Source of the DNA: an uncultured Parabacteroides sp.
Lineage (GTDB): Bacteria > Bacteroidota > Bacteroidia > Bacteroidales > Tannerellaceae
NCBI GenBank assembly: GCA_949296075.1
Contig: CASFNG010000002.1
Coordinates: forward strand, 1 to 64,000
Reading direction: 5' to 3'
DNA length: 64,000 bases
Below the pieces are notes generated by a model. The model saw nothing but the letters and a program-made list of their open reading frames with translations, did no database searches and was not told the DNA's origin. Positions 18,405 to 27,507 of this stretch are shown piece by piece. Positions within the stretch are counted from its first letter, which is position 1, and each line of letters begins with the position of its first letter. The position numbers were made by a program, and so were the translations under genes.

Positions 18405-19598
18405 TTATTTGAGTGCCGCTAAAGCCTTCTTGATCCGCTTGATCGCCTCCACGATGTTCTCGTCGCTGGTAGCGTAGCTCATGCGGATACACTCGGGTGC
18501 GCCGAAGGAAGTCCCGCCTACGCAAGCCACGTGCGCTACCTCCAAGAGATACATCGCTAAGTCGTCTGCGTTATTGATCGTGCGAGAGCCATCGGTTTTA
18601 CCGTAATAGAAACTGCATTTCGGGAAGAGATAAAAGGCTCCTTCCGGCTTGTTAACCTCTAAACCCGGGATCTCTTTCGCCAGGTTGACGATCAGGTCAC
18701 GTCGGCGCTCAAAAGCCTTGCGCATCTCCTCGACAGGGACTTGAGTACCCGTGTATGCGGCCTCGGCTGCCTTCTGGGATACGGAGCAGGGGCCAGACGT
18801 ATATTGTCCTTGCAGCTTGTTCACGGCCTTCACGATCCATTCCGGCCCCGCGACGAATCCAATACGCCAACCCGTCATGGCGTAAGCCTTGGATACTCCG
18901 TTTACGATGACAGTGCGTTCCTTCATGCCCTCGATGGAGGCGATGCTATGGTGCTTCCCGATATAATTGATGTGTTCGTAGATCTCGTCGGCGATCACGA
19001 TAATATCCGGATGCTTCTTCAGTACGGTAGCCAATCCGGCAAGTTCATCCGCGCTATAGACAGAGCCTGTCGGGTTAGAGGGGGAGCAGAGGATCAACGC
19101 CTTGGTTCTCGGTGTAATCGCCGCTTCCAATTGGGCGGGTGTGATCTTGAAGTCTTGCTCGATCCCGGCCGGTACGATTACTGGTTTTCCCTCCGCCAGT
19201 TTGACCATCTCCGGATAACTTACCCAGAAAGGCGCCGGGATGATTACCTCGTCACCCGGGTTCACCAGCACCATGACCGTATTGCAAACCGATTGCTTGG
19301 CTCCATTGGCGCAGGAAATCTGGTTGATCGTGTATTCCAGATTGTTCTCATTCTTCAATTTCGCTACGATAGCCTCCCGCAAGGCAGGGTAGCCTGCTAC
19401 AGGAGAGTAGCGGGAATAGTTCTCGTCGATAGCTTTTTTCGCTGCCTCCTTGATATGGTCTGGCGTGTTAAAGTCCGGCTCTCCCACGCTCAGGTTGATA
19501 ACGTCGATACCTTTAGCTTTCAGTTCACCGCTCTTTTGCGACATCGCCAAGGTAGCGGAAGGCGACAAGCTCGCTAAACGGTCAGATACTTGTGTCAT
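18405..19598 (-). CDS. Class I pyridoxal-phosphate aminotransferase (aspartate aminotransferase type)
   Basis: A 397-residue fold-type I aminotransferase. The PLP Lys is in VSKAYAMTGWRIG (Lys237). Asn175 (SPSNPTG), Asp204 and Tyr207 (ADEIYEH) are the usual cofactor contacts. The N-terminus (LSPSATLAM, then NLSVGEPDF) is typical of the Ib aspartate aminotransferase group. The donor is probably aspartate, but an aromatic or prephenate activity cannot be excluded. It is the last gene of a minus-strand operon, 10 bases after ribBA. Confidence 0.88.
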   Translation of the reverse strand: MTQVSDRLASLSPSATLAMSQKSGELKAKGIDVINLSVGEPDFNTPDHIKEAAKKAIDENYSRYSPVAGYPALREAIVAKLKNENNLEYTINQISCANGAKQSVCNTVMVLVNPGDEVIIPAPFWVSYPEMVKLAEGKPVIVPAGIEQDFKITPAQLEAAITPRTKALILCSPSNPTGSVYSADELAGLATVLKKHPDIIVIADEIYEHINYIGKHHSIASIEGMKERTVIVNGVSKAYAMTGWRIGFVAGPEWIVKAVNKLQGQYTSGPCSVSQKAAEAAYTGTQVPVEEMRKAFERRRDLIVNLAKEIPGLEVNKPEGAFYLFPKCSFYYGKTDGSRTINNADDLAMYLLEVAHVACVGGTSFGAPECIRMSYATSDENIVEAIKRIKKALAALK

Positions 19599-19608
19599 AG
19601 TACGATAT

Positions 19609-20826
19609 TTATTTCATGTTATGCAATACGTGTCCCATGCGTTCCTTCTTGGTCTTCATGTAGAACTCATTATAAGGGTTAGGTTTTATCTCGATGGGCA
19701 CGTTCTCTACTATCTCCAATCCATAAGCCTCCAATCCGACCCGTTTTACCGGATTGTTACTCATCAGGCGCATTTTAGTCACGCCGAGATGACGTAATAT
19801 CTGCGCTCCGACCCCATAGTCACGTTCATCCGCTTGATGTCCGAGGTGTAAGTTCGCGTCCACGGTGTCCAATCCGTCTTCCTGGAGCTTGTAAGCCTTT
19901 ATTTTCTCCATCAGACCGATGCCGCGTCCCTCCTGGTTCAGGTAGACGATCACGCCCTTCCCCTCTCTCTCGATACGTCGCATGGCCTCGTGGAGCTGCT
20001 CTCCACACTCACAACGCATGGATCCGAATATGTCGCCTGTGGCACATGAGGAGTGCACGCGTACCAAGATCGGCTCGTTCTTCTCGAATGTCCCCTTGAT
20101 CAGGGCGATGTGTTCCAGCCCGTTGCTCTTTTGGCGGAAAGGGATCAGGCGGAAGTGTCCGTAAGCGGTCGGCAGATCTACCTCTACGCCTACCTCCACG
20201 ATCGACTCCGTGCGCAGGCGATAGGCGATCAGATCCTTGATGCAGATGATCTTGATCCCGAATTTCTTGGAAACCTGGATCAACTGGGGCAGACGTGCCA
20301 TCGTTCCGTCCTCGTTGATGATCTCGATCAGGGCGGCGGCAGGGTATAAGCCAGCCAACCGCGTCAAGTCTACCGCGGCTTCCGTGTGTCCGGCGCGGCG
20401 AAGCACCCCGCGTGAACGGGCGCGAAGCGGGTTGACATGTCCGGGACGTCCCAAGTCGGAGGGCTTTGTCTTCGGATCGGCCAGCGCCAAGATAGTCTGT
20501 GCCCGGTCGTACATGGAGACTCCGGTGGTGCAGCCGCCCCCTAACTTGTCTACGGTGATCGTGAAAGGAGTCCCTAACAGGGAGGTGTTGTTGGCGACCT
20601 GCATATCTAATTCCAGCTCTTGGCAGCGCTCTTCCGTGATCGGGGCGCAGAGCACGCCTCTACCGTTGGTCAGCATGAAGTTGACTTTCTCCGGGGTTAT
20701 CTTCTCGGCCGCGATGATGAAGTCCCCCTCATTCTCGCGATCCTCGTCGTCAACGACGATCAGGAATTTGCCTTCCCGAAAATCCTCGATAGCCTCTTCG
20801 ATGGTGTTTAATTGAATCTCGCTCAT
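19609..20826 (-). CDS. ribBA: Bifunctional DHBP synthase / GTP cyclohydrolase II (riboflavin synthesis)
   Basis: A 405-residue fusion. Residues ~1-200 are 3,4-dihydroxy-2-butanone-4-phosphate synthase ([10 protein letters not shown], then GHTEAAVDL). Residues ~205-400 are GTP cyclohydrolase II with the zinc cysteines in [18 protein letters not shown] and the catalytic region [10 protein letters not shown]. Together they make both precursors of riboflavin. It is embedded between the permease gene (5 bases upstream) and the aminotransferase. I see no FMN riboswitch. Confidence 0.95.
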   Translation of the reverse strand: MSEIQLNTIEEAIEDFREGKFLIVVDDEDRENEGDFIIAAEKITPEKVNFMLTNGRGVLCAPITEERCQELELDMQVANNTSLLGTPFTITVDKLGGGCTTGVSMYDRAQTILALADPKTKPSDLGRPGHVNPLRARSRGVLRRAGHTEAAVDLTRLAGLYPAAALIEIINEDGTMARLPQLIQVSKKFGIKIICIKDLIAYRLRTESIVEVGVEVDLPTAYGHFRLIPFRQKSNGLEHIALIKGTFEKNEPILVRVHSSCATGDIFGSMRCECGEQLHEAMRRIEREGKGVIVYLNQEGRGIGLMEKIKAYKLQEDGLDTVDANLHLGHQADERDYGVGAQILRHLGVTKMRLMSNNPVKRVGLEAYGLEIVENVPIEIKPNPYNEFYMKTKKERMGHVLHNMK

Positions 20827-20831
20827 GTCTC

Positions 20832-22811
20832 TTAATTGTTTATATCAGGATTATTTTTCAGCAAATGTAATGAATATATCATATTGATCAGTTCTTTGCT
20901 GGTCTTTTGTACCATCATGATGTCGTGCCGCAACAGTTTGCGCTGATAAGTGGCCAGCAAATAGATCGGTATCCCTATCGGGAGGCAGATCCCGATCGCC
21001 AGCGATACTTTCGGGCTCATGTGCTTGCTGAGCTTGTTGGCGTAACCTGCGATGATGGGATAATCCATCAGCTTGTTCAGGAGGAGATTCTGGTCGGAGT
21101 TACCCAGCTCCTCGATAAGAGTCTCCATGTCGGAGGCTAATCGCTCAGCCGAATGATCCTTTCCTCCCTGCCGCCAGTAGGCGAGGTAGTTGACCCAGCG
21201 TTTGTGGCTGGCTATGTAGTCCGCGCTCTCTCGCTCCAATCGCTCCAATCTCGGGAGGATCGCGTCGTAATCCGGCGTGTAGATGATGACCTCTTTCCGC
21301 TCCACCTTACGGCCTTCCCGCTTGCCGATCAGATTCTTGAGCGCGTTGATGTAGGTGTCAGCGTTCAGTATCACCGAGTCTTTTACCGCCTTGTAGGTGA
21401 GGAAGATCCCCATAGGAGTCAATATAACCGAGCTCAGCCACATTCCCTCCCAGGCATCCCATACGCCGTCGCGCGCCATCTTGAAGCCCATGTTGTCGAT
21501 GATATAATAGAAGATGAACAGGATGACCGATATGACGACCGGCACGCCTAATCCTCCCTTGCGGATGATGGCTCCTAAGGGCGCCCCGATGAAGAAGAAC
21601 ATGAGGCAGGCGAATGCCACGGTGAACTTCTTGTGCCACTCCGTCAGGTGGCGGCGTACCTTGTAGGCCTCGTCGCCTACGGTGGCGGCCCGGAAGTAGT
21701 AGTCGGCCCGGATGTTCTCCAGCGACGATTTCGCCCTTCCTAACAAAGCCGCTTTCCCGCTTGTCGTCTGCGCCTCGTAGAGGCTGTCGAAGTTGAGTGC
21801 CACGGTCGGGACAGAGATCGGTTTCTCCTCCGGCAGCGTCATCCGTTCGCCTGCCTGTTCCGGGGATCTGTCCGCTTGCGCTTTCCTTTCCTTGAATGTA
21901 CGCACGTACGAGGCGTCGTAGATGCTCCGGGCGTTCATGTCCTTGATGCTGTCTAACCGTACCGACATCGAGTCGATGGAGGTTTGCAGGTCGTGCAGGT
22001 TCTTCCCCATATATTGGTTCTGCATGAACGATTCGTCCGTCCGGTTGAAGTTGGCGTCGAACTCGATCAGTATATCCTTGCTGCTGAACGACTCCCTCCG
22101 GTAGGGCACGGCCTGCCTTACCTGGTTCGTGTTTGCCTGGCTTTTCCCCACGTTCTCGAACGACTCTCCGTTATACAGGGAGAGGATGAGGAACAATTTG
22201 TCGGCGGAAGTCTTCAGCCGCCCGGAGTCCGCTATGATTACCCGGGCATTGTTGAATCCCTCGGAGTAATCGTAGATCATCATGTCTTTCAACAGTCCGG
22301 TATGATGATCCTTCTCTTTCACGTAGACGTTGAATCCCGGTATATCCTTGTAGAAGGTTCCCTCGGGGATGTCTAATTCCGGCGACTTCTGGCGCATGGA
22401 ATAGAGCAAGGTGTATAGCTTCACCTGTACGATGGGCATCACGTTGTTCTGGTAGAAGAAGGCGCCCACGCTCACGAGCACCAGGGTGACGATCAGGGGG
22501 CGCATGATGCGGATCAACGATACTCCCGCCGACTTCATCGCCAGCAGCTCCAGCCGCTCGCCCAAGTTGCCGAACGTCATCAGCGAGGCCAGCAACACCG
22601 CCAATGGCAGCGCCATCGGGACGAGGAACAGGGCGGCGTATATGAACATCTCCGCCAAGACCGGTATCCCTAACCCTTTTCCCACCATATCGTCGATGTA
22701 TCTCCAGAGGAATTGCATCAGCACGATAAACAGGCAGATCCCGAACGTCATGAGGAACAAGGGCAGGAATGTCTGTAAGATAAAAGTGTATAATCGTTTT
22801 ATTCGCAACAT
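20832..22811 (-). CDS. LptF/LptG-family permease (YjgP/YjgQ)
   Basis: A 659-residue membrane protein. Three TM helices lie in the first ~130 residues (with [20 protein letters not shown] at the N-terminus) and three more around 395-480, framing a beta-rich periplasmic domain. This is the LptF/LptG plan for moving LPS from the inner membrane with LptB. It is almost twice the E. coli length, with an added ~120-residue charged cytoplasmic segment before a last hydrophobic stretch. Long forms are, as I recall, usual in Bacteroidetes. First gene of the permease-ribBA-aminotransferase operon. Confidence 0.88.
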   Translation of the reverse strand: MLRIKRLYTFILQTFLPLFLMTFGICLFIVLMQFLWRYIDDMVGKGLGIPVLAEMFIYAALFLVPMALPLAVLLASLMTFGNLGERLELLAMKSAGVSLIRIMRPLIVTLVLVSVGAFFYQNNVMPIVQVKLYTLLYSMRQKSPELDIPEGTFYKDIPGFNVYVKEKDHHTGLLKDMMIYDYSEGFNNARVIIADSGRLKTSADKLFLILSLYNGESFENVGKSQANTNQVRQAVPYRRESFSSKDILIEFDANFNRTDESFMQNQYMGKNLHDLQTSIDSMSVRLDSIKDMNARSIYDASYVRTFKERKAQADRSPEQAGERMTLPEEKPISVPTVALNFDSLYEAQTTSGKAALLGRAKSSLENIRADYYFRAATVGDEAYKVRRHLTEWHKKFTVAFACLMFFFIGAPLGAIIRKGGLGVPVVISVILFIFYYIIDNMGFKMARDGVWDAWEGMWLSSVILTPMGIFLTYKAVKDSVILNADTYINALKNLIGKREGRKVERKEVIIYTPDYDAILPRLERLERESADYIASHKRWVNYLAYWRQGGKDHSAERLASDMETLIEELGNSDQNLLLNKLMDYPIIAGYANKLSKHMSPKVSLAIGICLPIGIPIYLLATYQRKLLRHDIMMVQKTSKELINMIYSLHLLKNNPDINN

Positions 22812-22831
22812 CGCCTAACCTGATTGAGGGG

Positions 22832-22839
22832 CAAAAGTA
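22832..22839 (-). promoter_or_regulatory. -7 element for the permease-ribBA-aminotransferase operon
   Basis: CAAAAGTA on the plus strand is TACTTTTG on the minus strand, a perfect match, 21 bases before the permease ATG. Confidence 0.7.
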
Positions 22840-22882
22840 GTGTAAAAAACGATAAGTCGCCCCATGTATTCCCGTAAAACTC

Positions 22883-23266
22883 CTAAATGCCCAAGGTGCG
22901 TTTCAGGTCGTCCACCTGGGAGTCCCACAAGGCTATGGAGTCCTTCTTCTCACCGGGTTCGGCGAAGTCGGTGATCTCGAGAGCTGTCGACCCGGTCAGC
23001 TCGATCGTATGGATGATAAACTCGAAATAGGCGTGCTCATCCTCCTCGTCGGCCCAGCGATACCGGACCGATGTCTCCGGTTTCATATCGATTACTTGCG
23101 CTTCTTGCGTTTCCTTGTTCCATTTGAAGGTGTATAAGTCCTTGTCAACGATGACCTCGTCAGCGAACCAGGCGGATAGTCCCAAAGCGGTGGTTAGTTG
23201 ATTCCACAAACTTCGTCGTGAAACTTTATCGAATATGTATTCGATATGAAATTTCTCTTTTTTCAT
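22883..23266 (-). CDS. START-like domain protein (AHSA1-type fold)
   Basis: A 127-residue cytoplasmic protein. The order of segments (FHIEYIFDKVSRRSLWNQLTT, then LSAWFADEV, then ITDFAEPGEKKDSIALWDSQ) fits the small Bacteroidetes START-like/AHSA1 family, which form a ligand-holding helix-grip fold. The ligand and role are unknown. It is monocistronic. A weak TACCTTGC lies at 23289-23296 on the minus strand. Confidence 0.75.
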   Translation of the reverse strand: MKKEKFHIEYIFDKVSRRSLWNQLTTALGLSAWFADEVIVDKDLYTFKWNKETQEAQVIDMKPETSVRYRWADEEDEHAYFEFIIHTIELTGSTALEITDFAEPGEKKDSIALWDSQVDDLKRTLGI

Positions 23267-23426
23267 GGTGCTTGTCCGTATTATTGCCGCAAGGTACGTA
23301 AAAGATTTGAGAAATGGCCTATATCGTGTGGAAAAAAGGCGGCTAATTATGAAACATTTAGCCGGAATCCATGATTATCCGTCGATTTTTTTCGGGGAAA
23401 GTCTTGTGTATTTCAAAAACATGACC

Positions 23427-23434
23427 TACTTTTG
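23427..23434 (+). promoter_or_regulatory. -7 element for tRNA-Met
   Basis: TACTTTTG 34 bases before the tRNA 5' end. Confidence 0.7.
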
Positions 23435-23468
23435 CACCGTCAATCAGGGAGATGACTGACAAATGATG

Positions 23469-23541
23469 GCGAGATAGCTCAGCTGGTTAGAGCGCATGAT
23501 TCATAATCATGAGGTCCCGAGTTCAATCCTCGGTCTCGCTA
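23469..23541 (+). tRNA. tRNA with CAT anticodon (elongator Met; Ile2 possible)
   Basis: Full cloverleaf: acceptor GGCGAGA with TCTCGCT (one G-U), D stem GCTC/GAGC, anticodon stem CATGA/TCATG with loop TTCATAA, and T loop TTCAATC. There is no encoded CCA (discriminator A, then CAC). The stem lacks the three G-C pairs of initiator tRNA. A CAT tRNA read as Ile after lysidine modification cannot be ruled out. Confidence 0.93.
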
Positions 23542-23552
23542 CACGAGACAGG

Positions 23553-23587
23553 GCGATCGCATACTTCGGTATGTGGCCGCTTTTTTT
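23553..23587 (+). terminator. Intrinsic terminator after tRNA-Met
   Basis: GCGATCGCATAC and GTATGTGGCCGC pair around a TTCG tetraloop and are followed by seven T. Confidence 0.9.
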
Positions 23588-23669
23588 GTCGTTTTTCGGG
23601 CTTTACTTGGTGAGGAATTAGAAAAACTTTTCGTAGTTTCGCGGTAATTCCATACGTCCAAGGAGTTGG

Positions 23670-23882
23670 ATGCCGTGGAAGGACATACGGAAACGAAAGG
23701 TGTTATTGATATTATCTTCTATTATCAAATCTCGCAAATTTGAATATAGCATGAAGATGATAGCGATAGCACCCGCATCATTGATATATATCGCTATCCG
23801 CGAGGATGGTCTATATACCCAATTGGTGTGGGGCGCTATTGCTTTATCCATTCCAATTGGCATTGCGAAGGCCAGACTTTAG
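23670..23882 (+). CDS. Small hypothetical protein, hydrophobic C-terminal half
   Basis: A 70-residue ORF. AAGGAG at 23660-23665 lies 4 bases before the ATG, and TAGTTTCG (23634-23641) may be a weak -7 box. The N-terminal half is basic (KDIRKRK). The second half has two hydrophobic stretches (MIAIAPASLIYIAI; LVWGAIALSIPIGIA) that could span the membrane. I do not recognise it. A minus-strand ORF covers the same DNA, so coding is uncertain. Confidence 0.4.
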   Translation: MPWKDIRKRKVLLILSSIIKSRKFEYSMKMIAIAPASLIYIAIREDGLYTQLVWGAIALSIPIGIAKARL

Positions 23883-23961
23883 GATAAAGCAATACGGTTC
23901 CCACACCTTTTTTATTTAATAATGCTTCCGGGTGGGGACAGGAAGAAAAAACTTTTATTTT

Positions 23962-24486
23962 ATGTTATCCAAATTACCCCAAAGGTTTTTAGCCGTATTG
24001 ATGGCTATGTTAATGTTAAGTGTTGATCTGTTTGCTGTCGCTCCCGACTTCAACTTGAGACGCGGCACCACGGTCCCTGTCCGTCTGGTAGATGAAGTCA
24101 AAAGTAAAGGTAAAGGAGCGGTCGCTGCCATTGTTGATGGTGATGTGTATGCCCCTGATGGCAAATTGCTGATCAAGCAAGGAGAAGTCGTTAACCTTCA
24201 GGTGCAAAGGAAAAGAGCCCGGGGCTGCGGAATCCCGGGACGATTGACGATCAATGTCGTATCGACAAAGGCTGTGGACGGACAAACTGTTTCGATGGAA
24301 GGGACCTTGGCGGAAAAAGGCCGAGGAAGGATCGGGCTGGCTGTCGGTTTAGGGGCTGGTTTAGGCATGACCTTCTTGCCTCTTATTGGTTTCGCTTTCT
24401 TGGCCATTAGGGGGAAACAAGCCGTTATCGAGCCTAATACCTTGATCCCGAACGTAACGGTCGCTTCCGATTACGTTATAAAGTAA
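23962..24486 (+). CDS. Unknown exported protein with C-terminal hydrophobic segment
   Basis: About 174 residues from the ATG at 23962. An in-frame GTG at 23932 would add 10 residues before the signal peptide, which is less likely. The signal peptide is MLSKLPQRFLAVLMAMLMLS. The mature part begins near DFNLRRGTTVPVRLVDEV, and its Gly/Val-rich run up to VDGQTVSMEG resembles small secreted beta-domains that include a 'GTxVxxRLxxxVxS' strand. A hydrophobic helix (IGLAVGLGAGLGMTF) lies near the end. No function is assigned. A strong terminator follows. Confidence 0.65.
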   Translation: MLSKLPQRFLAVLMAMLMLSVDLFAVAPDFNLRRGTTVPVRLVDEVKSKGKGAVAAIVDGDVYAPDGKLLIKQGEVVNLQVQRKRARGCGIPGRLTINVVSTKAVDGQTVSMEGTLAEKGRGRIGLAVGLGAGLGMTFLPLIGFAFLAIRGKQAVIEPNTLIPNVTVASDYVIK

Positions 24487-24507
24487 TTGTTGGCTTCAAC
24501 GAGAATC

Positions 24508-24556
24508 CGAATCCCCCAGGTGACGTATATGCTTGTTCACTTGGGGGATTCTTTTG
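24508..24556 (+). terminator. Terminator of the exported-protein gene
   Basis: GAATCCCCCAGGTGA pairs with TCACTTGGGGGATTC (one bulge/mismatch), then CTTTTG. Confidence 0.75.
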
Positions 24557-24668
24557 CCTTGTCGGTAGGGAGTGTGGAAGGGATGTCGGTCTTTGTCTAT
24601 AATCTTCCCAAAGGCTTCGGGGAAAGGTGGGAATGCTTTTAGAAAAACTTCTCGTGGTTTTTTCTGCG

Positions 24669-24708
24669 AAAAAAAGAGGGATCGGGTGAACCTTTTTACC
24701 GATCCCTT
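24669..24708 (-). terminator. Terminator of gldB (minus strand)
   Basis: GGGATCGG (24678-24685) pairs with CCGATCCC (24699-24706). Read on the minus strand it is followed by a run of seven T (24675-24669), about 95 bases past the gldB stop. Confidence 0.75.
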
Positions 24709-24762
24709 GTTATTATGATATAGTGTTTTTCATGGTATTAGAATTAAGTTAGATTAGGTTAT

Positions 24763-24797
24763 CCGTCTTGTTCGTGAGAATAGGACGGTTTTCTTTT
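24763..24797 (+). terminator. Plus-strand hairpin with T-rich tail facing gldB
   Basis: CCGTCTTGTTC and GAATAGGACGG pair over 11 bases around a GTGA tetraloop, followed by TTTTCTTTTT. It points into the 3' end of gldB and has no obvious upstream gene other than the one already terminated at 24556. Confidence 0.6.
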
Positions 24798-24799
24798 TA

Positions 24800-25795
24800 T
24801 CAAGGTTTGTATTTCGAGGCGGCGAGGATCGCCTGCGCGTCGTTCTCGGCCATCAACGCCTCGGGAGTCGCGCCTGTCTCCTTCATGTAGCGTTCCACGA
24901 TCCGCCAGCCTATCCACGTCCCGATATTGCCCGGTGCGCCGTTCTCCTGGAATACGGAGGGCATCTCCTCGAAGTAGAGGTCGGTCGTCAATCGGTCGGG
25001 GGTATAAAGCTGTTTCCGCTCGATGATCGCCTTCCAGATCTCCCCCTCGTTGCGCTCGCACCAAGCGATAGCCTCCGGGGTGTATCCCATCAATCTCGCC
25101 GGATCAGGCTCATCCAACGCCCGGGAGACGATATATTTGATCTTTCCCTCATACATCATCCGCTCCAGCAATACGCTCTCCTTCCCGTTGAAGGGATACT
25201 CAGACATGAGCCAGCCCGACAGGTAATCCGGCGCCACGAGCCCGCGGCACATCTTCCTCCGCTGAGGCTCGTAGAAGAAATCTTGATATAATGGGTAATC
25301 CTCTCCCAAGTATTTGTCGATCGAGATGGAGAGCAGGCTGTCGCCCACCAATACGTTCTGGTTGAAGCCGGAGACGTGCATATAGACCGCCGGGATCTGC
25401 ATCGCGGGGAAAGCCCGCTTCAGGTAGGCGAATCCCTGCCCGAGCGCTCGCTCGATGTCGGCGATGGAGTCGTAGCGGGCGATCGCGTCGCGGTAAAGCC
25501 CCTTCAAGGTCGGCTCCGAGTAGAAACGTATCGCCTTCCCGGCGAATCCCGGCATTTGAGGGTCGCGCACGTTCAGCACCGCCTTCCCGAGGATGTCCAG
25601 CATCTCGGCGTAGCGGGGCTCCAAGGCCAGGAGAGCGGCGGTGTCGCCCGCCTCGATCGTGAGGAAAAGCTCCTTGTCGAACCGGTTGATAGCTACGGGG
25701 ATAGAGGCTGAGTCGCCAGCCAGATGGTTGCTCTTGCCGTCGCAACTGAACAGGGAGGCGACGAGGAAGCAGGCGGTGAAAAGTGTTGTTCGCAT
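24800..25795 (-). CDS. gldB: GldB-family lipoprotein
   Basis: A 331-residue lipoprotein (signal peptide with Cys18, LFSC). Family hallmarks are PAVYMHVSGFNQNVLVGDSL and FFYEPQRRKMCRGLVAPDYL followed by YPFNGKESVLLERM. In gliding Flavobacteria GldB is needed for motility. Non-gliding Bacteroidales keep a homologue, so here the role is probably envelope or type IX-independent housekeeping, which is inference. I see no HExxH-type zinc site. It is divergent from the MATE gene, 112 bases apart. Confidence 0.85.
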   Translation of the reverse strand: MRTTLFTACFLVASLFSCDGKSNHLAGDSASIPVAINRFDKELFLTIEAGDTAALLALEPRYAEMLDILGKAVLNVRDPQMPGFAGKAIRFYSEPTLKGLYRDAIARYDSIADIERALGQGFAYLKRAFPAMQIPAVYMHVSGFNQNVLVGDSLLSISIDKYLGEDYPLYQDFFYEPQRRKMCRGLVAPDYLSGWLMSEYPFNGKESVLLERMMYEGKIKYIVSRALDEPDPARLMGYTPEAIAWCERNEGEIWKAIIERKQLYTPDRLTTDLYFEEMPSVFQENGAPGNIGTWIGWRIVERYMKETGATPEALMAENDAQAILAASKYKP

Positions 25796-25871
25796 GATTT
25801 CGGCATTCTATTATTTAATGTATAAAGAACGGATCCGTGAAAGGGATATTGTGCTTGTGGCTTCTTATTCT

Positions 25872-25879
25872 TACCTTTG
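25872..25879 (+). promoter_or_regulatory. -7 element for the MATE gene
   Basis: TACCTTTG 28 bases before the chosen ATG at 25908. It supports that start over longer in-frame options reaching into gldB. Confidence 0.7.
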
Positions 25880-25907
25880 CGTCCTTTCTCGCGAGATACG
25901 ATATGCC

Positions 25908-27230
25908 ATGCGATATACCAATAAGCAAATATTGAAGATCACCTATCCCGTATTGCTCAGCCTCTTGATGGAGCATATGATCGGGCTGACGGATACCGCG
26001 TATTTAGGTCGGGTAGGCGAGGTGGAGCTTGGCGCTTCCGCCTTGGCAGGTGTCTATTATTTAGTGATCTATATGTTAGGCTTCGGCTTCAGTGTCGGCG
26101 CCCAGGTGCTGATGGCCCGTCGTAACGGGGAAGGCAATTACGCGCGGATTGGCGAGGTGTTCACCCAAGGCTGCCTCTTCCTGCTCTTGCTGGCGGCGGC
26201 GCTCTTCACGGCCTCCCGGCTATGGTCGCCCCATCTGCTGCGGGGGATGATCGAGTCGCCGGCGGTCTATCAAGCCACGATGGACTACCTCGACTGGCGG
26301 GTGTTCGGCTTCTTTTTCTCCTTTGTGGGGGTGATGTTCCGGGCGTTCTACGTGGCCACCACGAACACCAAGATGCTGACCGCCAATTCCGTGGTCATGG
26401 TGCTTACCAACGTGGTGCTTAACTATCTCCTGATCTTCGGTAAGTTCGGGTTCCCCAAGCTGGGGATCGCCGGGGCGGCCATCGCCTCCTCCATCTCCGA
26501 GGGCGTGTCGGTCCTGTTTTTCGTGCTTTATACGTGGAAAAAGGTGGACTACCGGAAGTATGGGCTGTTCCGCTATACGCGGGTTAACCTGCCGATGTTG
26601 CGCCAGATCTTGGGCGTGTCGGTCTGGGTGATGCTCCAGCACGGCATCTCTTTCTCCGGCTGGTTCATCTTTTTTCTCGCCTTGGAGCATTTAGGCGAGC
26701 GCCCCTTGGCGATCACGAACGTGGTACGCAGCATCTCCTCCTTCCTCTTCATGTTCGTCAACGCCTTCGCCTCCACCAACAGTTCGTTGGTGAGCAATTT
26801 GATCGGGGCGGGTGAGTCCGACCGTGTACTCCCGCTTTGTCGGCGGATGGTCTGGCTCTGCTTCGCGTTCGTGTTGCCCCTCGGGTTGCTGATCGCCCTG
26901 TTCCCCTCGGCCGTATTGCGCATCTATACCGATAATCCGGACCTCATCTCCAGCTCGATTCCCTCGCTGTGGGTGATGCTATCCTCCTATCTCTTGGCGG
27001 TACCCGGCTTCATCTATTTCTTCAGCGTGTCCGGCACGGGCAACACCCGTGTGGCGATGTGGCTCGATATGTTCGGCATCTCGGTCTATGTGGCCTATAT
27101 CTTTTATGTCGCGATCTGGTCGAGAGCCGATGTGGCAGTCTGCTGGACTGCCGAGCACGTATATGACTTGATGCTGGTCTTGTCCTTCCTTTATATGCGG
27201 AAAGGAGGATGGAGAAAGAAGAAAATATAA
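25908..27230 (+). CDS. MATE-family efflux transporter
   Basis: A 440-residue integral membrane protein with about 12 TM helices in two halves. The N-terminus YPVLLSLLMEHMIGLTDTAYLGRVGE is split by a conserved Asp in helix 1 (TDTAYLG), and GIAGAAIASSISEG is typical of helix 5-6 in the family. Such proteins export cationic drugs or metabolites using Na+ or H+. The frame is open from 25641, but the protein-like sequence and the promoter point to 25908 as the start. Confidence 0.92.
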   Translation: MRYTNKQILKITYPVLLSLLMEHMIGLTDTAYLGRVGEVELGASALAGVYYLVIYMLGFGFSVGAQVLMARRNGEGNYARIGEVFTQGCLFLLLLAAALFTASRLWSPHLLRGMIESPAVYQATMDYLDWRVFGFFFSFVGVMFRAFYVATTNTKMLTANSVVMVLTNVVLNYLLIFGKFGFPKLGIAGAAIASSISEGVSVLFFVLYTWKKVDYRKYGLFRYTRVNLPMLRQILGVSVWVMLQHGISFSGWFIFFLALEHLGERPLAITNVVRSISSFLFMFVNAFASTNSSLVSNLIGAGESDRVLPLCRRMVWLCFAFVLPLGLLIALFPSAVLRIYTDNPDLISSSIPSLWVMLSSYLLAVPGFIYFFSVSGTGNTRVAMWLDMFGISVYVAYIFYVAIWSRADVAVCWTAEHVYDLMLVLSFLYMRKGGWRKKKI

Positions 27231-27336
27231 CGGATTTTAACGAATTTAACGTTTGTGTCCTCTCTTTGGCATACTATTTGCAGAATTTGAGGCGTATGAA
27301 TATCTAACTTTAATTTAATAAATAGGAGATCACGAG

Positions 27337-27453
27337 ATGGGAGCAGCTGGAAACAAGAAGCCCAAGAAACCGGGCAAGAAGCATGGCCCCGCCTATATGA
27401 CGGAAGAGCATGAGGTTCCTTTGAAGAGCACGAATAAGAAGAAGGCTAATTAA
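27337..27453 (+). CDS. Small lysine-rich protein (38 aa)
   Basis: Reads MGAAGNKKPKKPGKKHG, then AYMTEEHEVPLKSTNKKKAN: 10 Lys in 38 residues, no Cys or Trp. ATAGGAGA lies ~8 bases before the ATG, and upstream TTTG (near 27252) with a TATTTG-like element (near 27279) suggests a promoter. No overlapping gene exists and a terminator lies ~130 bases downstream. A basic, probably disordered cytoplasmic protein that may bind RNA or ribosomes (inference). I do not recognise a named family. Confidence 0.65.
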   Translation: MGAAGNKKPKKPGKKHGPAYMTEEHEVPLKSTNKKKAN

Positions 27454-27507
27454 AAGGACGAAGACGGCGTGTTATAATGGCTAACTGCCGCGTTATTATC
27501 GGGATTC

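Larger units (their letters stand above)
24487..24799. other. Intergenic region holding three hairpins and a repeat copy
   Basis: No convincing gene. It contains a plus-strand terminator (24508-24556), a copy of a 21-base sequence also at 23619-23638 (here 24640-24660, 19 of 21 identical), a minus-strand terminator (24669-24708) and another hairpin with a T-rich tail (24763-24797). Confidence 0.7.

Noticed and set aside
19609..20826. FMN riboswitch upstream of ribBA
   Set aside because: ribBA is internal to an operon with a 5-base gap; there is no room and no conserved element is seen.
24800..25795. Zinc peptidase activity for GldB
   Set aside because: No HExxH motif could be found in the protein.
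25641..25907. N-terminal extension of the MATE protein
   Set aside because: It is antisense to the gldB start and the promoter at 25872 would lie inside it.
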